Part shown: positions 35,669-44,689 of the stretch, piece after piece
Layout of the letters: each line of letters opens with the position of its first letter
Numbering within the stretch: position 1 is the stretch's first letter
NCBI RefSeq assembly: GCF_011761475.1
Contig: NZ_JAASRS010000001.1
Span: 806,001-870,000, forward strand
Origin: Saccharococcus thermophilus
GTDB lineage: Bacteria; Bacillota; Bacilli; Bacillales; Anoxybacillaceae
DNA length: 64,000 bases
Direction of reading: 5' to 3'
Made by a program: the position numbers and the translations under genes
Notes under the pieces: model-generated
What the model was told of the DNA's origin: nothing
What the model saw: only the letters and a program-made list of their open reading frames with translations
The model's database searches: none

Positions 35669-35959
35669 ATTAAAAAATTATAAAAAATAAAAATTTTTTG
35701 TAGACATATGCATTTATATATGTTATTTTATTTAATAGGAATTAATCTAGATCTAGCATAAAAAGTCACACAAAACTTAAGGATTTTCGAACTTAGTCAT
35801 TTTCTATAGAACATATTAAAATAAATTAAAAAATTACAAAAAATAAAAAATTTCTGTAGACATATACGTTTATATGTGTTACTCTATTTAACAAATAGGT
35901 TATACTAATACAAAATTAATCTAGTATAAAAGCCATATAAATCTTAAAGATTTTTGAAA
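35669..35959 (+). repeat. Pair of ~123-135 bp imperfect direct repeats with inner dyads
   Basis: Copy A 35669-35791 and copy B 35825-35959 share the order ATTAAAAAATTA, AATAAAAA, TGTAGACATAT, a TTTATAT segment, ATTAATCTAG, TATAAAA, CTTAA-GATTTT. Copy B has an extra ~20-bp insert. Each contains an inverted repeat at the same place: ACATAT/ATATGT (35704/35718) in A and ACATATA/TATATGT (35860/35871) in B. Confidence 0.75.
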
Positions 35960-36037
35960 TGTGTTAAATTGATCCTCTATTTCCTATCGAAAGCGAGAAT
36001 TGAGGAGGCAAAAAGCGCTTTTGATGAAGCAGGCGTT

Positions 36038-36175
36038 GATGCTCTCCAGTTGTTTTAGTCATTGAAGCAACGGTTCCATTCATTGAACTGCCTCAACCAA
36101 CTCTTCTGATTTAACGCCAGACATCATGGCTCTCCTATTGTTCTACTGAACGAAGCAACGGTTCCGCTCACTGAA
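36038..36175 (+). repeat. Two 50-bp direct repeat units, 88 bp apart
   Basis: Units 36038-36087 and 36126-36175 share GCTCTCC, TTGTT-TA, and GAAGCAACGGTTCC followed by TCA-TGAA. No function recognised; could be remnants of a duplicated short coding or regulatory segment. Confidence 0.6.
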
Positions 36176-36493
36176 ATCTCTTTTATGGTCCAATGTCATC
36201 CAGCAACGATTTTCAGTTATTTCGTTCACAAGCTTCATAACTTACTTTTTAACTGTCCGTTCCTTTCGAAAAGTGCACAGTCTTTTCCCTGATGATTTTT
36301 ACAGTATTTATCCATTTTTTAACATAGATAGATTAAAAATACTCAAAAACTATATTTTTCATTCGTTATTGAACACATATGCTTGCCATGTTTTGAAATC
36401 ATTTTTCTGTCTGCAAGCATAGTAGTAGTAAATATTTTTTCTAATATCGTGATTCACGGTCATCCCTTTCTCTAATATCCATTGAAGGAGGTG

Positions 36494-36598
36494 ATGATGT
36501 TTAGTTATAGGATGAGATCAAGAGCAAATCATCTTGTACAGATTGCTCTGTGCAAACGGGAGATAAAGGGGGTGACGCGAAAAAGGTTTTGCGCGTAA
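36494..36598 (+). CDS. Possible 34-residue small protein or leader peptide
   Basis: Not recognised. It begins MMFSYRMRSRANHL and ends VTRKRFCA; basic, with two cysteines. The interest lies in the preceding GAAGGAGGTGATG, which complements the 16S rRNA 3' end over about eleven bases, unusually strong for a random frame. It lies 140 bases before acxA in otherwise non-coding DNA. Could be a leader peptide or chance. Confidence 0.35.
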   Translation: MMFSYRMRSRANHLVQIALCKREIKGVTRKRFCA

Positions 36599-36738
36599 GT
36601 AAAATATTCTACCATTATGCTTCCTAGTTTAGATGAAATGTTCTAGTATACTATTCCATTTTTTAGATCCATCATTATAACCACTCTTATAAAATATCAC
36701 GATGCTATCAAATTAACATGTAGGAAGGGGATGAAAAA

Positions 36739-38898
36739 ATGAAAACAGCGGTAAAAACAGCGGTAAAAAGAAAGGCGCAAATTCTTGCGATTGATGCCGG
36801 CGGGACGATGACAGACACATTTATCATTGATGAAAACGGTGAGTTTGTCGTCGGGAAAGCGCAATCCACGCCGGAAGACGAATCGATAGGCCTCTTAAAT
36901 TCCGCGAAGGATGCGCTCGCTTACTGGGGTACAACCGTTGAAGAGCAATTTCCGCAACTGCTTGCCGGAGTCTATTCGGGAACCGCGATGCTAAACCGGC
37001 TCGTTTCGAGGAAGGGACGCCGTGTCGGGCTGATCGTTAACAAAGGGATGGAAGATTTCCACCGAATGGGCCGTGCGATCCAAGCATATCTTGGTTATTC
37101 TTACTCGGATCGCTTGCACATCAATACTCACCGTTATGATCCGCCGCTTGTGCCTAGAGAGTTAACAAGAGGTGTAACCGAAAGGGTTGACTTATTTGGA
37201 AACGTTGTCATTCCGCTTTACGAACATGAAGTGGAACCAGCTGTAAGGGAACTTCTCGAACTAGATGTGGAAGCAATTGTCATCAGCTTGCTTCATTCTT
37301 ACAAGTATCCTCATCATGAGCGAAGAGTGAGAGATATCGCCAAAGAAGTCATGAAGAAAGTCGGCAAAGAAGTTCCTGTATTTGCGTCAGTTGATTATTA
37401 TCCAGTCAGAAAAGAGTCGCATCGGACAAATACGACGATCATTGAAGCGTATGCGGCCGATCCTTCGCGCGAAACGTTGACTAAAATTAACAACATGTTA
37501 CAAGATCATGGAGCTAATTTTGATTTGCGCGTGATGGCAAGCCATGGCGGAACGATCAGCACGCGGGCGAACGAATTGGCAAGAACGCTTGTCTCTGGTC
37601 CAATCGGCGGCGTCATTGGCGCGAAATACCTTGGAGAGAAGCTTGGCATTCGCAATATTGCCTGCTCGGATATTGGAGGAACGAGCTTTGATATAGCGCT
37701 CATCACCCAAGGGGATTTGAGCATCAACACAAGCCCGGATATGGCACGTCTTGTACTTTCACTGCCGCTTGTCGCTATGGATACCGTCGGAGCGGGAGCC
37801 GGAAGCTATGTCCGAATCGATCCGAACTATAAAACATTGACACTTGGCCCGGACAGTGCTGGATCGAGAGTCGGTGTGTGCTATTCGGAAGGCGGCGTGG
37901 ACACGGTAACGGTAACGGACTGCCACGTTGTTCTCGGACTGATCAACCCGGATAACTTTCTTGGCGGGGAAGTCAAGCTCTATCCAGAGCGCGCATACGA
38001 AGCGATTAAGAAACAGATCGCTGATCCGCTCGGATTATCCGTCGAAGACGCGGCGTACGGCGTGATTGACCTGCTTGAATCACAGCTTCGCAACTACCTT
38101 GAATCCATGATTTTAGGAAAAGGGTATTCACCGTCCCAGTATGTATGTTTCTCATATGGAGGAGGCGGTCCGCTACATACCGCGGGTTATACGAAGGGAC
38201 TTGGTTTTGAAGATGTACTCGTACCGGCGTGGGCGGCAGGATTTTCTGCGTTCGGTTGTGGTGCCGCTGATTTTGAATATCGTTATGATAAAACGCTCGA
38301 TATTAACGTCAATGACGGTGCCAGCGACGATGAAAAACTAAAAGCCGGAAAAGAACTGCAGGCCGCTTGGGATGAGCTGAAGGAGAAAGTGGCAGCCGAA
38401 TTTGAGAAGAGCAAGTTCAGCAAAGAAGAAGTTGATTTCCGTCTCTATTTCCGCATGCAGTACCAAGGGCAATTAAACGACTTGGAAATTGAAGCGCCGA
38501 TCGAAGCGTTCGAGAACGTGGATGACTGGGATGCACTTGTGAACGCGTTCGAAGACACGTACGCGAGAGTTTACGCCAAGGCGGCGAAATCGCCAGAGCT
38601 CGGTTACAGCATCACAGGCGCAATCGTTCGGGGAATCGTCGAAGTGCCGAAACCGAAAATCCCGGTAGAACCGTTTGCGGGTGAAACACCACCGAAAGAA
38701 GCGTATCTTGGCAAGCGCAGAGTGTATTGGAAAGGCCAATGGATCGAAGCGGATATTTGGGAAATGGAAAAACTGAAGCCGGGCAACAAAATTAAAGCGT
38801 TCTCGATCATTGAATCTCCGGCTACGACATTTGTCATTCCGCCGGGATTTGAAACATATCTTGACCAACATCGCATTTTCCATTTGAAAGAAGTTTAA
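36739..38898 (+). CDS. acxA: Acetone carboxylase beta subunit
   Basis: 719 residues, hydantoinase-A/acetone carboxylase beta family. N-terminal nucleotide-binding site AIDAGGTMTDTFI (near residue 15), then DIGGTSFDIAL (near 313) and CFSYGGGGPLHTAG (near 472), all of the ASKHA-like fold that activates substrate with ATP. With the alpha and gamma subunits it converts acetone and bicarbonate to acetoacetate. Starts with a short repeated KTAVKTAVK. Subunit sizes (719, 756, 169) fit acetone carboxylase better than hydantoinase, which lacks the gamma subunit. Close relatives act on acetophenone, so substrate is inferred. Confidence 0.9.
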   Translation: MKTAVKTAVKRKAQILAIDAGGTMTDTFIIDENGEFVVGKAQSTPEDESIGLLNSAKDALAYWGTTVEEQFPQLLAGVYSGTAMLNRLVSRKGRRVGLIVNKGMEDFHRMGRAIQAYLGYSYSDRLHINTHRYDPPLVPRELTRGVTERVDLFGNVVIPLYEHEVEPAVRELLELDVEAIVISLLHSYKYPHHERRVRDIAKEVMKKVGKEVPVFASVDYYPVRKESHRTNTTIIEAYAADPSRETLTKINNMLQDHGANFDLRVMASHGGTISTRANELARTLVSGPIGGVIGAKYLGEKLGIRNIACSDIGGTSFDIALITQGDLSINTSPDMARLVLSLPLVAMDTVGAGAGSYVRIDPNYKTLTLGPDSAGSRVGVCYSEGGVDTVTVTDCHVVLGLINPDNFLGGEVKLYPERAYEAIKKQIADPLGLSVEDAAYGVIDLLESQLRNYLESMILGKGYSPSQYVCFSYGGGGPLHTAGYTKGLGFEDVLVPAWAAGFSAFGCGAADFEYRYDKTLDINVNDGASDDEKLKAGKELQAAWDELKEKVAAEFEKSKFSKEEVDFRLYFRMQYQGQLNDLEIEAPIEAFENVDDWDALVNAFEDTYARVYAKAAKSPELGYSITGAIVRGIVEVPKPKIPVEPFAGETPPKEAYLGKRRVYWKGQWIEADIWEMEKLKPGNKIKAFSIIESPATTFVIPPGFETYLDQHRIFHLKEV

Positions 38899-38915
38899 AA
38901 GGAGGTTGATCGATC

Positions 38916-41186
38916 ATGGCGATGAACGTAAAAGAGGTGAAAAAACGCAAAACGATCGGGTGGAATGGAAAAACGCTCAAAGAAATGCGGGAGGAAATCG
39001 ATCGGCTTAGCCAGCTGACTGGACATTACGCAGGATTGAAAGAACTTCCGCTGAAAGAAAGCGATCCGATCCGTTATGAAAAGATCTTTTCCAAACTGCG
39101 CGGCGGTGTGGTACATGCGCGGGAAACGGCGAAAAGAGTTGCCGCATCGCCGATTGTCGAGCAGGAAGGTGAATTATGCTTTACACTTTACACTCCTGAA
39201 GGTGATTGCGTCGTTACTTCCACCGGAATCATCATTCACGTTGGCACGATGGGTGCCGCCATCAAATTTATGATTAAAAATGATTATGAAGAGAACCCTG
39301 GCATTGAAGATGGCGATATTTTCTGTAACAATGACTGCCAGATCGGAAACGTCCATCCGTGTGACGTTCATACGATCGTGCCAATTTTCTACGAAGGAGA
39401 ACTGATTGGCTGGGTTGGCGGAGTTACTCACGTTATCGATGTTGGCGCAACAGCACCTGGAAGCATGACGGTCGGTCCGGTTACCCGTTACGATGACGGT
39501 TATCAAGTGGCCTGCCGCAAAATCGGGAAAAACGATACACTGCTAAAAGACTGGTTAATTGAAAGTCAGCGTTCGGTCCGCACGACAAAGTACTGGCTGC
39601 TTGACGAACGGACGCGCATAGCCGGCTGCCACATGATCCGCGATCTTGTTCTTGATATTGTAAGAGAAGAAGGAGTCGACACGTACAAACAATTTATCCG
39701 CGAAGTGATCGAAGAGGGGCGCCGAGGCTTTATCAACCAAGTAAAAACGCTGCTTATTCCAGGAAGATATCGTCAAGTTTCCTTTGTAGACGTACCGTAC
39801 AAAAATCTGGATGTACCTCCATATGCCCGTGTGAACACGATCATGCACGCGCCGACGGAGATCATCGTTCATAAGGACGGCAAGTTTGAAATCGACTTTG
39901 AAGGGGTTAATCGATGGGGATGGCATAGCTACAACGCGACACCGGTTTCAATTACAAGCGGAATCTGGGTTATGATGTCGCAAACGCTCATTCCGAACGA
40001 CCGGGTCAATGATGGAGCGTATTATGCAAGTAAGTTTGATCTGCCGTACGGTTCATGGCTAAATCCAGACGATATTCGCACTGCGCACAGCTACGCATGG
40101 CATTTCCTTGTATCTGCGTGGAGCCCGTTATGGCGTGGACTCAGCCGCAACTATTTCGCCCGCGGTTATCTCGAAGAAGTCAACGCAGGAAACGCCAATA
40201 CATCCAACTGGCTGCAGGGCGGAGGCTACAACCAGTTCAATGAAAACCATGCCGTCAACAGCTTCGAGTCAGCTGCTGAAGGTGTTGGCGCGAGCGCGGT
40301 AAGAGACGGAATCAGCCACGCCGCGGCGATTTGGAATCCGGAAGGCGATATGGGCGACATGGAAATCTGGGAGCTGGCAGAACCGCTCATTTATCTCGGA
40401 AGAAGCGTTAAGCCGAATACAGGAGGCCACGGAAAATACCGCGGTGGAAACGGCTATGAATCGTTGAGAATGGTGTATGGGGCAAAAGACTGGACGATGT
40501 TCTTCATGGGCAACGGTTACATCTCGAGTGACTGTGGATTGATGGGCGGTTATCCGGCCGCAGCGGGATACCGTTTTGAGGCCCATGGCACGAACTTAAA
40601 AGAACGGATCGAAAAGAGACTGCCGATTCCGACTGGCGGTGACCCTGATCCGGATAATCCGCAATATGAAAAACTGATGGAAGCAAAAGAAATTATCCGT
40701 GACAAGCAGGCGATTACGACGGAAACGATTTTTGAAAACTATGATCTATATTTGAACTATTTGCGTGGGGGTCCAGGATTTGGCGATCCGCTAGAGCGGA
40801 AACCAAAAATGATTGAAGATGATTTAAACGAAGGCCATATTCTTCCTCGTTTCGCCGAAAGTGTTTATGGAGCGGTATTCACTCAAGATGAAAAAGGGCG
40901 ATATATCGTTGATGAAGAAGCAACGAAGAAACGCCGTGAAGAAATGAGAAAAGAGCGGCTGAAACGAGGGGTGCCGACAAAACAATGGATGCAAGAGGAA
41001 AGAAAGAAAATTATCAACAAAGACGCTGCGATACAAGTACGTCACATGTATGCGAGCTCTTTCGCGTTAAGTGAAAAATTTTATAATGAGTTTAAGTCGT
41101 TCTGGAACTTGCCGGAAGATTGGAAATTGACAGAAGAGGAATTGGGCATTCCAGTATTCGGAACAAAAATCAATAAGCTGAAATGA
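38916..41186 (+). CDS. acxB: Acetone carboxylase alpha subunit
   Basis: 756 residues, hydantoinase-B/acetone carboxylase alpha family, the catalytic metal-binding subunit (manganese in characterised enzymes). Contains DGDIFCNNDCQIGNVHPCDVHT (near residues 128-149) and HVIDVGATAPGSM with the conserved D/H cluster. ATG with AGGAGGTTGATC upstream, 17 bases after acxA. Complete, no frameshift. Confidence 0.9.
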   Translation: MAMNVKEVKKRKTIGWNGKTLKEMREEIDRLSQLTGHYAGLKELPLKESDPIRYEKIFSKLRGGVVHARETAKRVAASPIVEQEGELCFTLYTPEGDCVVTSTGIIIHVGTMGAAIKFMIKNDYEENPGIEDGDIFCNNDCQIGNVHPCDVHTIVPIFYEGELIGWVGGVTHVIDVGATAPGSMTVGPVTRYDDGYQVACRKIGKNDTLLKDWLIESQRSVRTTKYWLLDERTRIAGCHMIRDLVLDIVREEGVDTYKQFIREVIEEGRRGFINQVKTLLIPGRYRQVSFVDVPYKNLDVPPYARVNTIMHAPTEIIVHKDGKFEIDFEGVNRWGWHSYNATPVSITSGIWVMMSQTLIPNDRVNDGAYYASKFDLPYGSWLNPDDIRTAHSYAWHFLVSAWSPLWRGLSRNYFARGYLEEVNAGNANTSNWLQGGGYNQFNENHAVNSFESAAEGVGASAVRDGISHAAAIWNPEGDMGDMEIWELAEPLIYLGRSVKPNTGGHGKYRGGNGYESLRMVYGAKDWTMFFMGNGYISSDCGLMGGYPAAAGYRFEAHGTNLKERIEKRLPIPTGGDPDPDNPQYEKLMEAKEIIRDKQAITTETIFENYDLYLNYLRGGPGFGDPLERKPKMIEDDLNEGHILPRFAESVYGAVFTQDEKGRYIVDEEATKKRREEMRKERLKRGVPTKQWMQEERKKIINKDAAIQVRHMYASSFALSEKFYNEFKSFWNLPEDWKLTEEELGIPVFGTKINKLK

Positions 41187-41195
41187 GGTGAAAAC

Positions 41196-41705
41196 ATGGA
41201 AAAGTACGATAAATACGATCGCAAAACGATAGAAGAATTAATCGACGGCACGATAGATTTTTTCAAATTAAAAGAAATGCTCTCCAATTATAAAGACGTT
41301 GACCGGTTTGACAAATATATCAGCATCCTTCAAGAAAGAGTGCCGTGGGATGATCCGATTTTGCTTCCGGCCGGCCTTCATCTCTATATTGTTCAAAAGC
41401 CGGATGGCCGGCGCATCGTAAAGTGTGATTGTGGATATGAATTTTGCGAGGCAAGCGACAACTGGAAGCTTCATGCGCTCATCTATGTTCGTGATACAGT
41501 GGAAAAAATGGCGGAACTGTATCCGAAATTGATGGCGCCAGATCCGGAATGGCAGGTGCTCCGTGAGTATTATTGCCCTAGCTGTGCGACCCAGCTTGAA
41601 GTAGAAGCGGTCACGCCTTGGTATCCGGTCATCAAAGATTTCGAGCCTGATATTGATACGTTCTATAAAGAATGGCTAAAGCGCCCGCTTCCGCAGGCGA
41701 AATAA
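41196..41705 (+). CDS. acxC: Acetone carboxylase gamma subunit
   Basis: 169 residues, the diagnostic small subunit. Cysteine pairs in VKCDCGYEFC (about 73-82) and YYCPSCATQL (about 126-135) can bind zinc. Follows acxB at 9 bases with AGGTG upstream. Last gene of the operon; a strong terminator follows. No activator of the AcxR type and no acetoacetate-activating enzyme is adjacent. Confidence 0.9.
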   Translation: MEKYDKYDRKTIEELIDGTIDFFKLKEMLSNYKDVDRFDKYISILQERVPWDDPILLPAGLHLYIVQKPDGRRIVKCDCGYEFCEASDNWKLHALIYVRDTVEKMAELYPKLMAPDPEWQVLREYYCPSCATQLEVEAVTPWYPVIKDFEPDIDTFYKEWLKRPLPQAK

Positions 41706-41706
41706 A

Positions 41707-41742
41707 AAAACAGACGGCGGTTTTTGACCGCCGTCTGTTTTT
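41707..41742 (+). terminator. Intrinsic terminator after acxC
   Basis: CAGACGGCGG / CCGCCGTCTG stem flanked by A and T runs. Confidence 0.95.
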
Positions 41743-42093
41743 ATGCATCGCGTTTGGAATGTAAGTTGGGAGAGGATCATGATTAGAAAGGGGAAGTCAG
41801 AATTCGAACTTTCTTTTTTTTCTTCATTAATATGTTATAATGAAACGTGTTGAAACACATCATGATGCATAAATGCATTCAAAAATTTTCTATATTTGTT
41901 CGAAACTAGATACATAGACAAGATTTCACGGATGCAACGAATTGCGAAGATACTTTTTTTAGCGGCTTTATTTTGATGGCGATACACGGAATAACGGAAA
42001 ACGCCGTAAACGACAAGATGGCCGCTAAATTCGTTGATAAAGAACGTTTTTTGCATGAAGTAAAAAGAAACATTGCAAGGTTGGAGGAGAACG
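41743..42093 (+). promoter_or_regulatory. mutS promoter and ~250-nt leader
   Basis: Extended -10 TGTTATAAT (41833-41841) with a poor -35. The leader contains ATGCAT-AA-ATGCAT (near 41864) and a 9-bp helix TTTAGCGGC (41958-41966) / GCCGCTAAA (42021-42029) around a 54-nt loop with inner GGCG/CGCC. A 53-codon frame at 41976-42137 overlaps the mutS start in another frame; it lacks a ribosome-binding site and is probably not a gene. Confidence 0.45.
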
Positions 42094-44676
42094 ATGGCTA
42101 CATATACGCCAATGATTCAGCAATATCTAGACATTAAGGCACAATATCCAGATGCCTTTTTATTTTTTCGTCTTGGCGATTTTTACGAAATGTTTTTTGA
42201 CGACGCAATCAAAGCGGCGCAGGAACTGGAAATTACGCTGACAAGCCGCGATGGCGGCGGTGAAGAACGGGTGCCGATGTGCGGTGTTCCGTATCATTCG
42301 GCGCAAGGATATATTGAGCAGTTGATCGCCAAAGGCTATAAAGTCGCAATTTGCGAGCAAGTCGAAGATCCGAAAACGGCCAAAGGCGTCGTCCGGCGCG
42401 AAGTCGTCCAGCTCATCACTCCCGGCACGGTGATGGAAGGGAAAGGGCTTCTGGATAAGGAAAACAACTACTTGGCGACGGTGACAATGTTTGATGATGG
42501 TACGTATGGTTTTGCTTATACGGATTTATCGACAGGGGAAAACCGCATCACGATCCTTGCCTCTTTTGAAGACGTGATGAACGAACTGTATGCGATCGGG
42601 ACGAAAGAAATTGTCCTTGCTAGCGATTTTCCAATCAGCGAGCAGCAACTATTGAAAGAACGATATGGAGTGACAATCTCGTACGAAGATGAGACGAAGA
42701 TGCCGGAAGGATTTGCGGCGATCGCCGGCGGGCTTGCGCAGGACAAGCTGCAAATCACATTCGCCCGTCTTCTTCATTACATTATCCGCACGCAAAAGCG
42801 TCGTCTCGATCATATGCAGGCTGTTCAAGTGTACCAAGTCGATCAGTACATGAAAATCGATTTATATTCGAAACGAAATTTAGAGCTGACGGAAACCATC
42901 CGCGCCAAAGGGCGGAAAGGTTCACTGCTGTGGCTTCTTGATGAAACAGTGACGGCGATGGGCGGACGATTGCTCAAACAATGGCTTGATCGCCCGCTTT
43001 TAGACCGCGGACAAATCGAGCGGCGCTTACATATGGTAGAAACGCTGATTCATCATTATTTTGAGCGCCAAGAGCTGCGCGAACGTCTTCGCGAAGTATA
43101 TGACATCGAGCGGCTCGCCGGCCGCGTCGCCTATGGGAATGTGAATGCCCGCGATTTAATTCAGCTAAAAAAATCGCTCGAGCAAATTCCGACGTTAAAA
43201 AATATCGTCGCTAATCTTTCCGATGATCAGACACAACAACTGGCTGACAAGCTTGATCCTTGTGCGGAGCTTGTCGAGCTGTTAGAGCGGTCGATTCAAG
43301 ACAATCCGCCGCTATCGGTGAAAGAAGGGAATATTATTAAAGACGGGTACAATGAAACGCTTGACCGCTATCGCGATGCCAGCCGCAACGGAAAGGCATG
43401 GATTGCCCAGTTAGAAAGCAAAGAACGGGAACTAACCGGAATTAAATCGTTAAAAATCGGCTATAACCGCGTGTTTGGTTATTATATTGAAGTGACGAAG
43501 CCGAATCTTCATCTGCTGCCAAAAGGGCGTTATGAGCGTAAACAGACGCTCGCCAACGCCGAGCGCTTTATTACCCAGGAATTAAAAGAAAAAGAGGCGC
43601 TCATTTTAGAAGCGGAAGAAAAAAGCATGGAACTTGAATACGAATTGTTTGTCGATATCCGCGAACGCGTCAAACAATATATTCCGCGTTTGCAATCGCT
43701 GGCGAAAGCAGTGAGCGAGCTCGATGTCCTGCAGTCGTTTGCTACCGTCAGCGAAGAGCGGCGCTATGTAAGACCGCAGTTTTCCGACGATCGCGTTCTC
43801 TATATTCAAGGAGGGCGCCACCCTGTCGTCGAAAAAGTGCTCGGAACGCAAACATACGTACCGAACAATTGCTATATGAACAAAGAGAGGGAATTATTGC
43901 TTATTACCGGACCGAACATGTCCGGAAAAAGCACCTATATGCGGCAGATTGCGTTGACGGCGATTATGGCGCAAATCGGCTGCTTTGTACCGGCAGATAA
44001 AGCAGTGCTCCCGATTTTTGATCAAGTGTTTACGAGAATCGGTGCGGCGGATGATTTAGTGTCTGGGCAAAGCACGTTTATGGTCGAAATGCTGGAAGCG
44101 CGTAATGCGATCGTGCACGCAACGCAAAACAGCCTCATCTTGTTTGACGAGATCGGGCGTGGCACGTCGACATACGACGGGATGGCATTAGCCCAGGCGA
44201 TCATCGAATACATTCATGATCATATTGGCGCGAAAACGTTATTCAGCACACATTATCACGAATTAACCGATTTGGAACAGTCGCTTCCAAAATTGAAAAA
44301 CATTCATGTCAGCGCCGTTGAGGAAAACGGCAAAGTCGTCTTTCTTCATAAAATTGAAGAAGGGCCGGCCGACCAAAGTTACGGCATTCATGTTGCTGAG
44401 CTTGCCGAGCTGCCATCTTCCCTCATTCAGCGCGCGAAAGAAATTTTAGCCGAGCTTGAGCAGCAAGAGCAGAGAAAAGAACAGCCAATCGGCAAGAACG
44501 AAGCGGTGTTCGAACAGCTCAGCATGTTTGCTGAAGAGCAGCCTGCAAAAGAAGAATCCCGTCTATCGAAAAAAGAGAAAAAGGCGCTTGAGGAATTAAA
44601 ATCCGTCAACTTACTGGAAACAACGCCGCTTGAAGCGTTAAACAAATTATACGAAATTCAAAAACTATTAAAGTAA
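42094..44676 (+). CDS. mutS: DNA mismatch repair protein MutS
   Basis: 860 residues. Mismatch-binding domain begins with the [11 protein letters not shown] motif (near residue 28), whose phenylalanine stacks on the mispair. ATPase: [15 protein letters not shown] (near 610), [12 protein letters not shown] Walker B region, [11 protein letters not shown] 42094 follows GGTTGGAGGAG, better than the upstream TTG at 42073. Forms an operon with mutL, 13 bases downstream. Confidence 0.96.
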   Translation: MATYTPMIQQYLDIKAQYPDAFLFFRLGDFYEMFFDDAIKAAQELEITLTSRDGGGEERVPMCGVPYHSAQGYIEQLIAKGYKVAICEQVEDPKTAKGVVRREVVQLITPGTVMEGKGLLDKENNYLATVTMFDDGTYGFAYTDLSTGENRITILASFEDVMNELYAIGTKEIVLASDFPISEQQLLKERYGVTISYEDETKMPEGFAAIAGGLAQDKLQITFARLLHYIIRTQKRRLDHMQAVQVYQVDQYMKIDLYSKRNLELTETIRAKGRKGSLLWLLDETVTAMGGRLLKQWLDRPLLDRGQIERRLHMVETLIHHYFERQELRERLREVYDIERLAGRVAYGNVNARDLIQLKKSLEQIPTLKNIVANLSDDQTQQLADKLDPCAELVELLERSIQDNPPLSVKEGNIIKDGYNETLDRYRDASRNGKAWIAQLESKERELTGIKSLKIGYNRVFGYYIEVTKPNLHLLPKGRYERKQTLANAERFITQELKEKEALILEAEEKSMELEYELFVDIRERVKQYIPRLQSLAKAVSELDVLQSFATVSEERRYVRPQFSDDRVLYIQGGRHPVVEKVLGTQTYVPNNCYMNKERELLLITGPNMSGKSTYMRQIALTAIMAQIGCFVPADKAVLPIFDQVFTRIGAADDLVSGQSTFMVEMLEARNAIVHATQNSLILFDEIGRGTSTYDGMALAQAIIEYIHDHIGAKTLFSTHYHELTDLEQSLPKLKNIHVSAVEENGKVVFLHKIEEGPADQSYGIHVAELAELPSSLIQRAKEILAELEQQEQRKEQPIGKNEAVFEQLSMFAEEQPAKEESRLSKKEKKALEELKSVNLLETTPLEALNKLYEIQKLLK

Positions 44677-44689
44677 AGGAGGCGTCGCA

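Larger units (their letters stand above)
35550..36738 (+). other. 1.2-kb AT-rich spacer between cotE and the acetone carboxylase operon
   Basis: No gene longer than 40 codons looks real. It holds two imperfect direct repeats (35669-35791 and 35825-35959), a second shorter repeat pair (36038-36087 and 36126-36175), and one small reading frame with a near-perfect ribosome-binding site (36494-36598). I see no clear sigma-54 or sigma-A promoter next to acxA. Composition differs sharply from the flanking genes, marking the border of acquired DNA. Confidence 0.7.

Noticed and set aside
41976-42137. 53-codon frame MAIHGITENAVNDKM... upstream of and overlapping mutS
   Set aside because: No ribosome-binding site, overlaps mutS by 44 bases in another frame, and lies within paired leader sequence.
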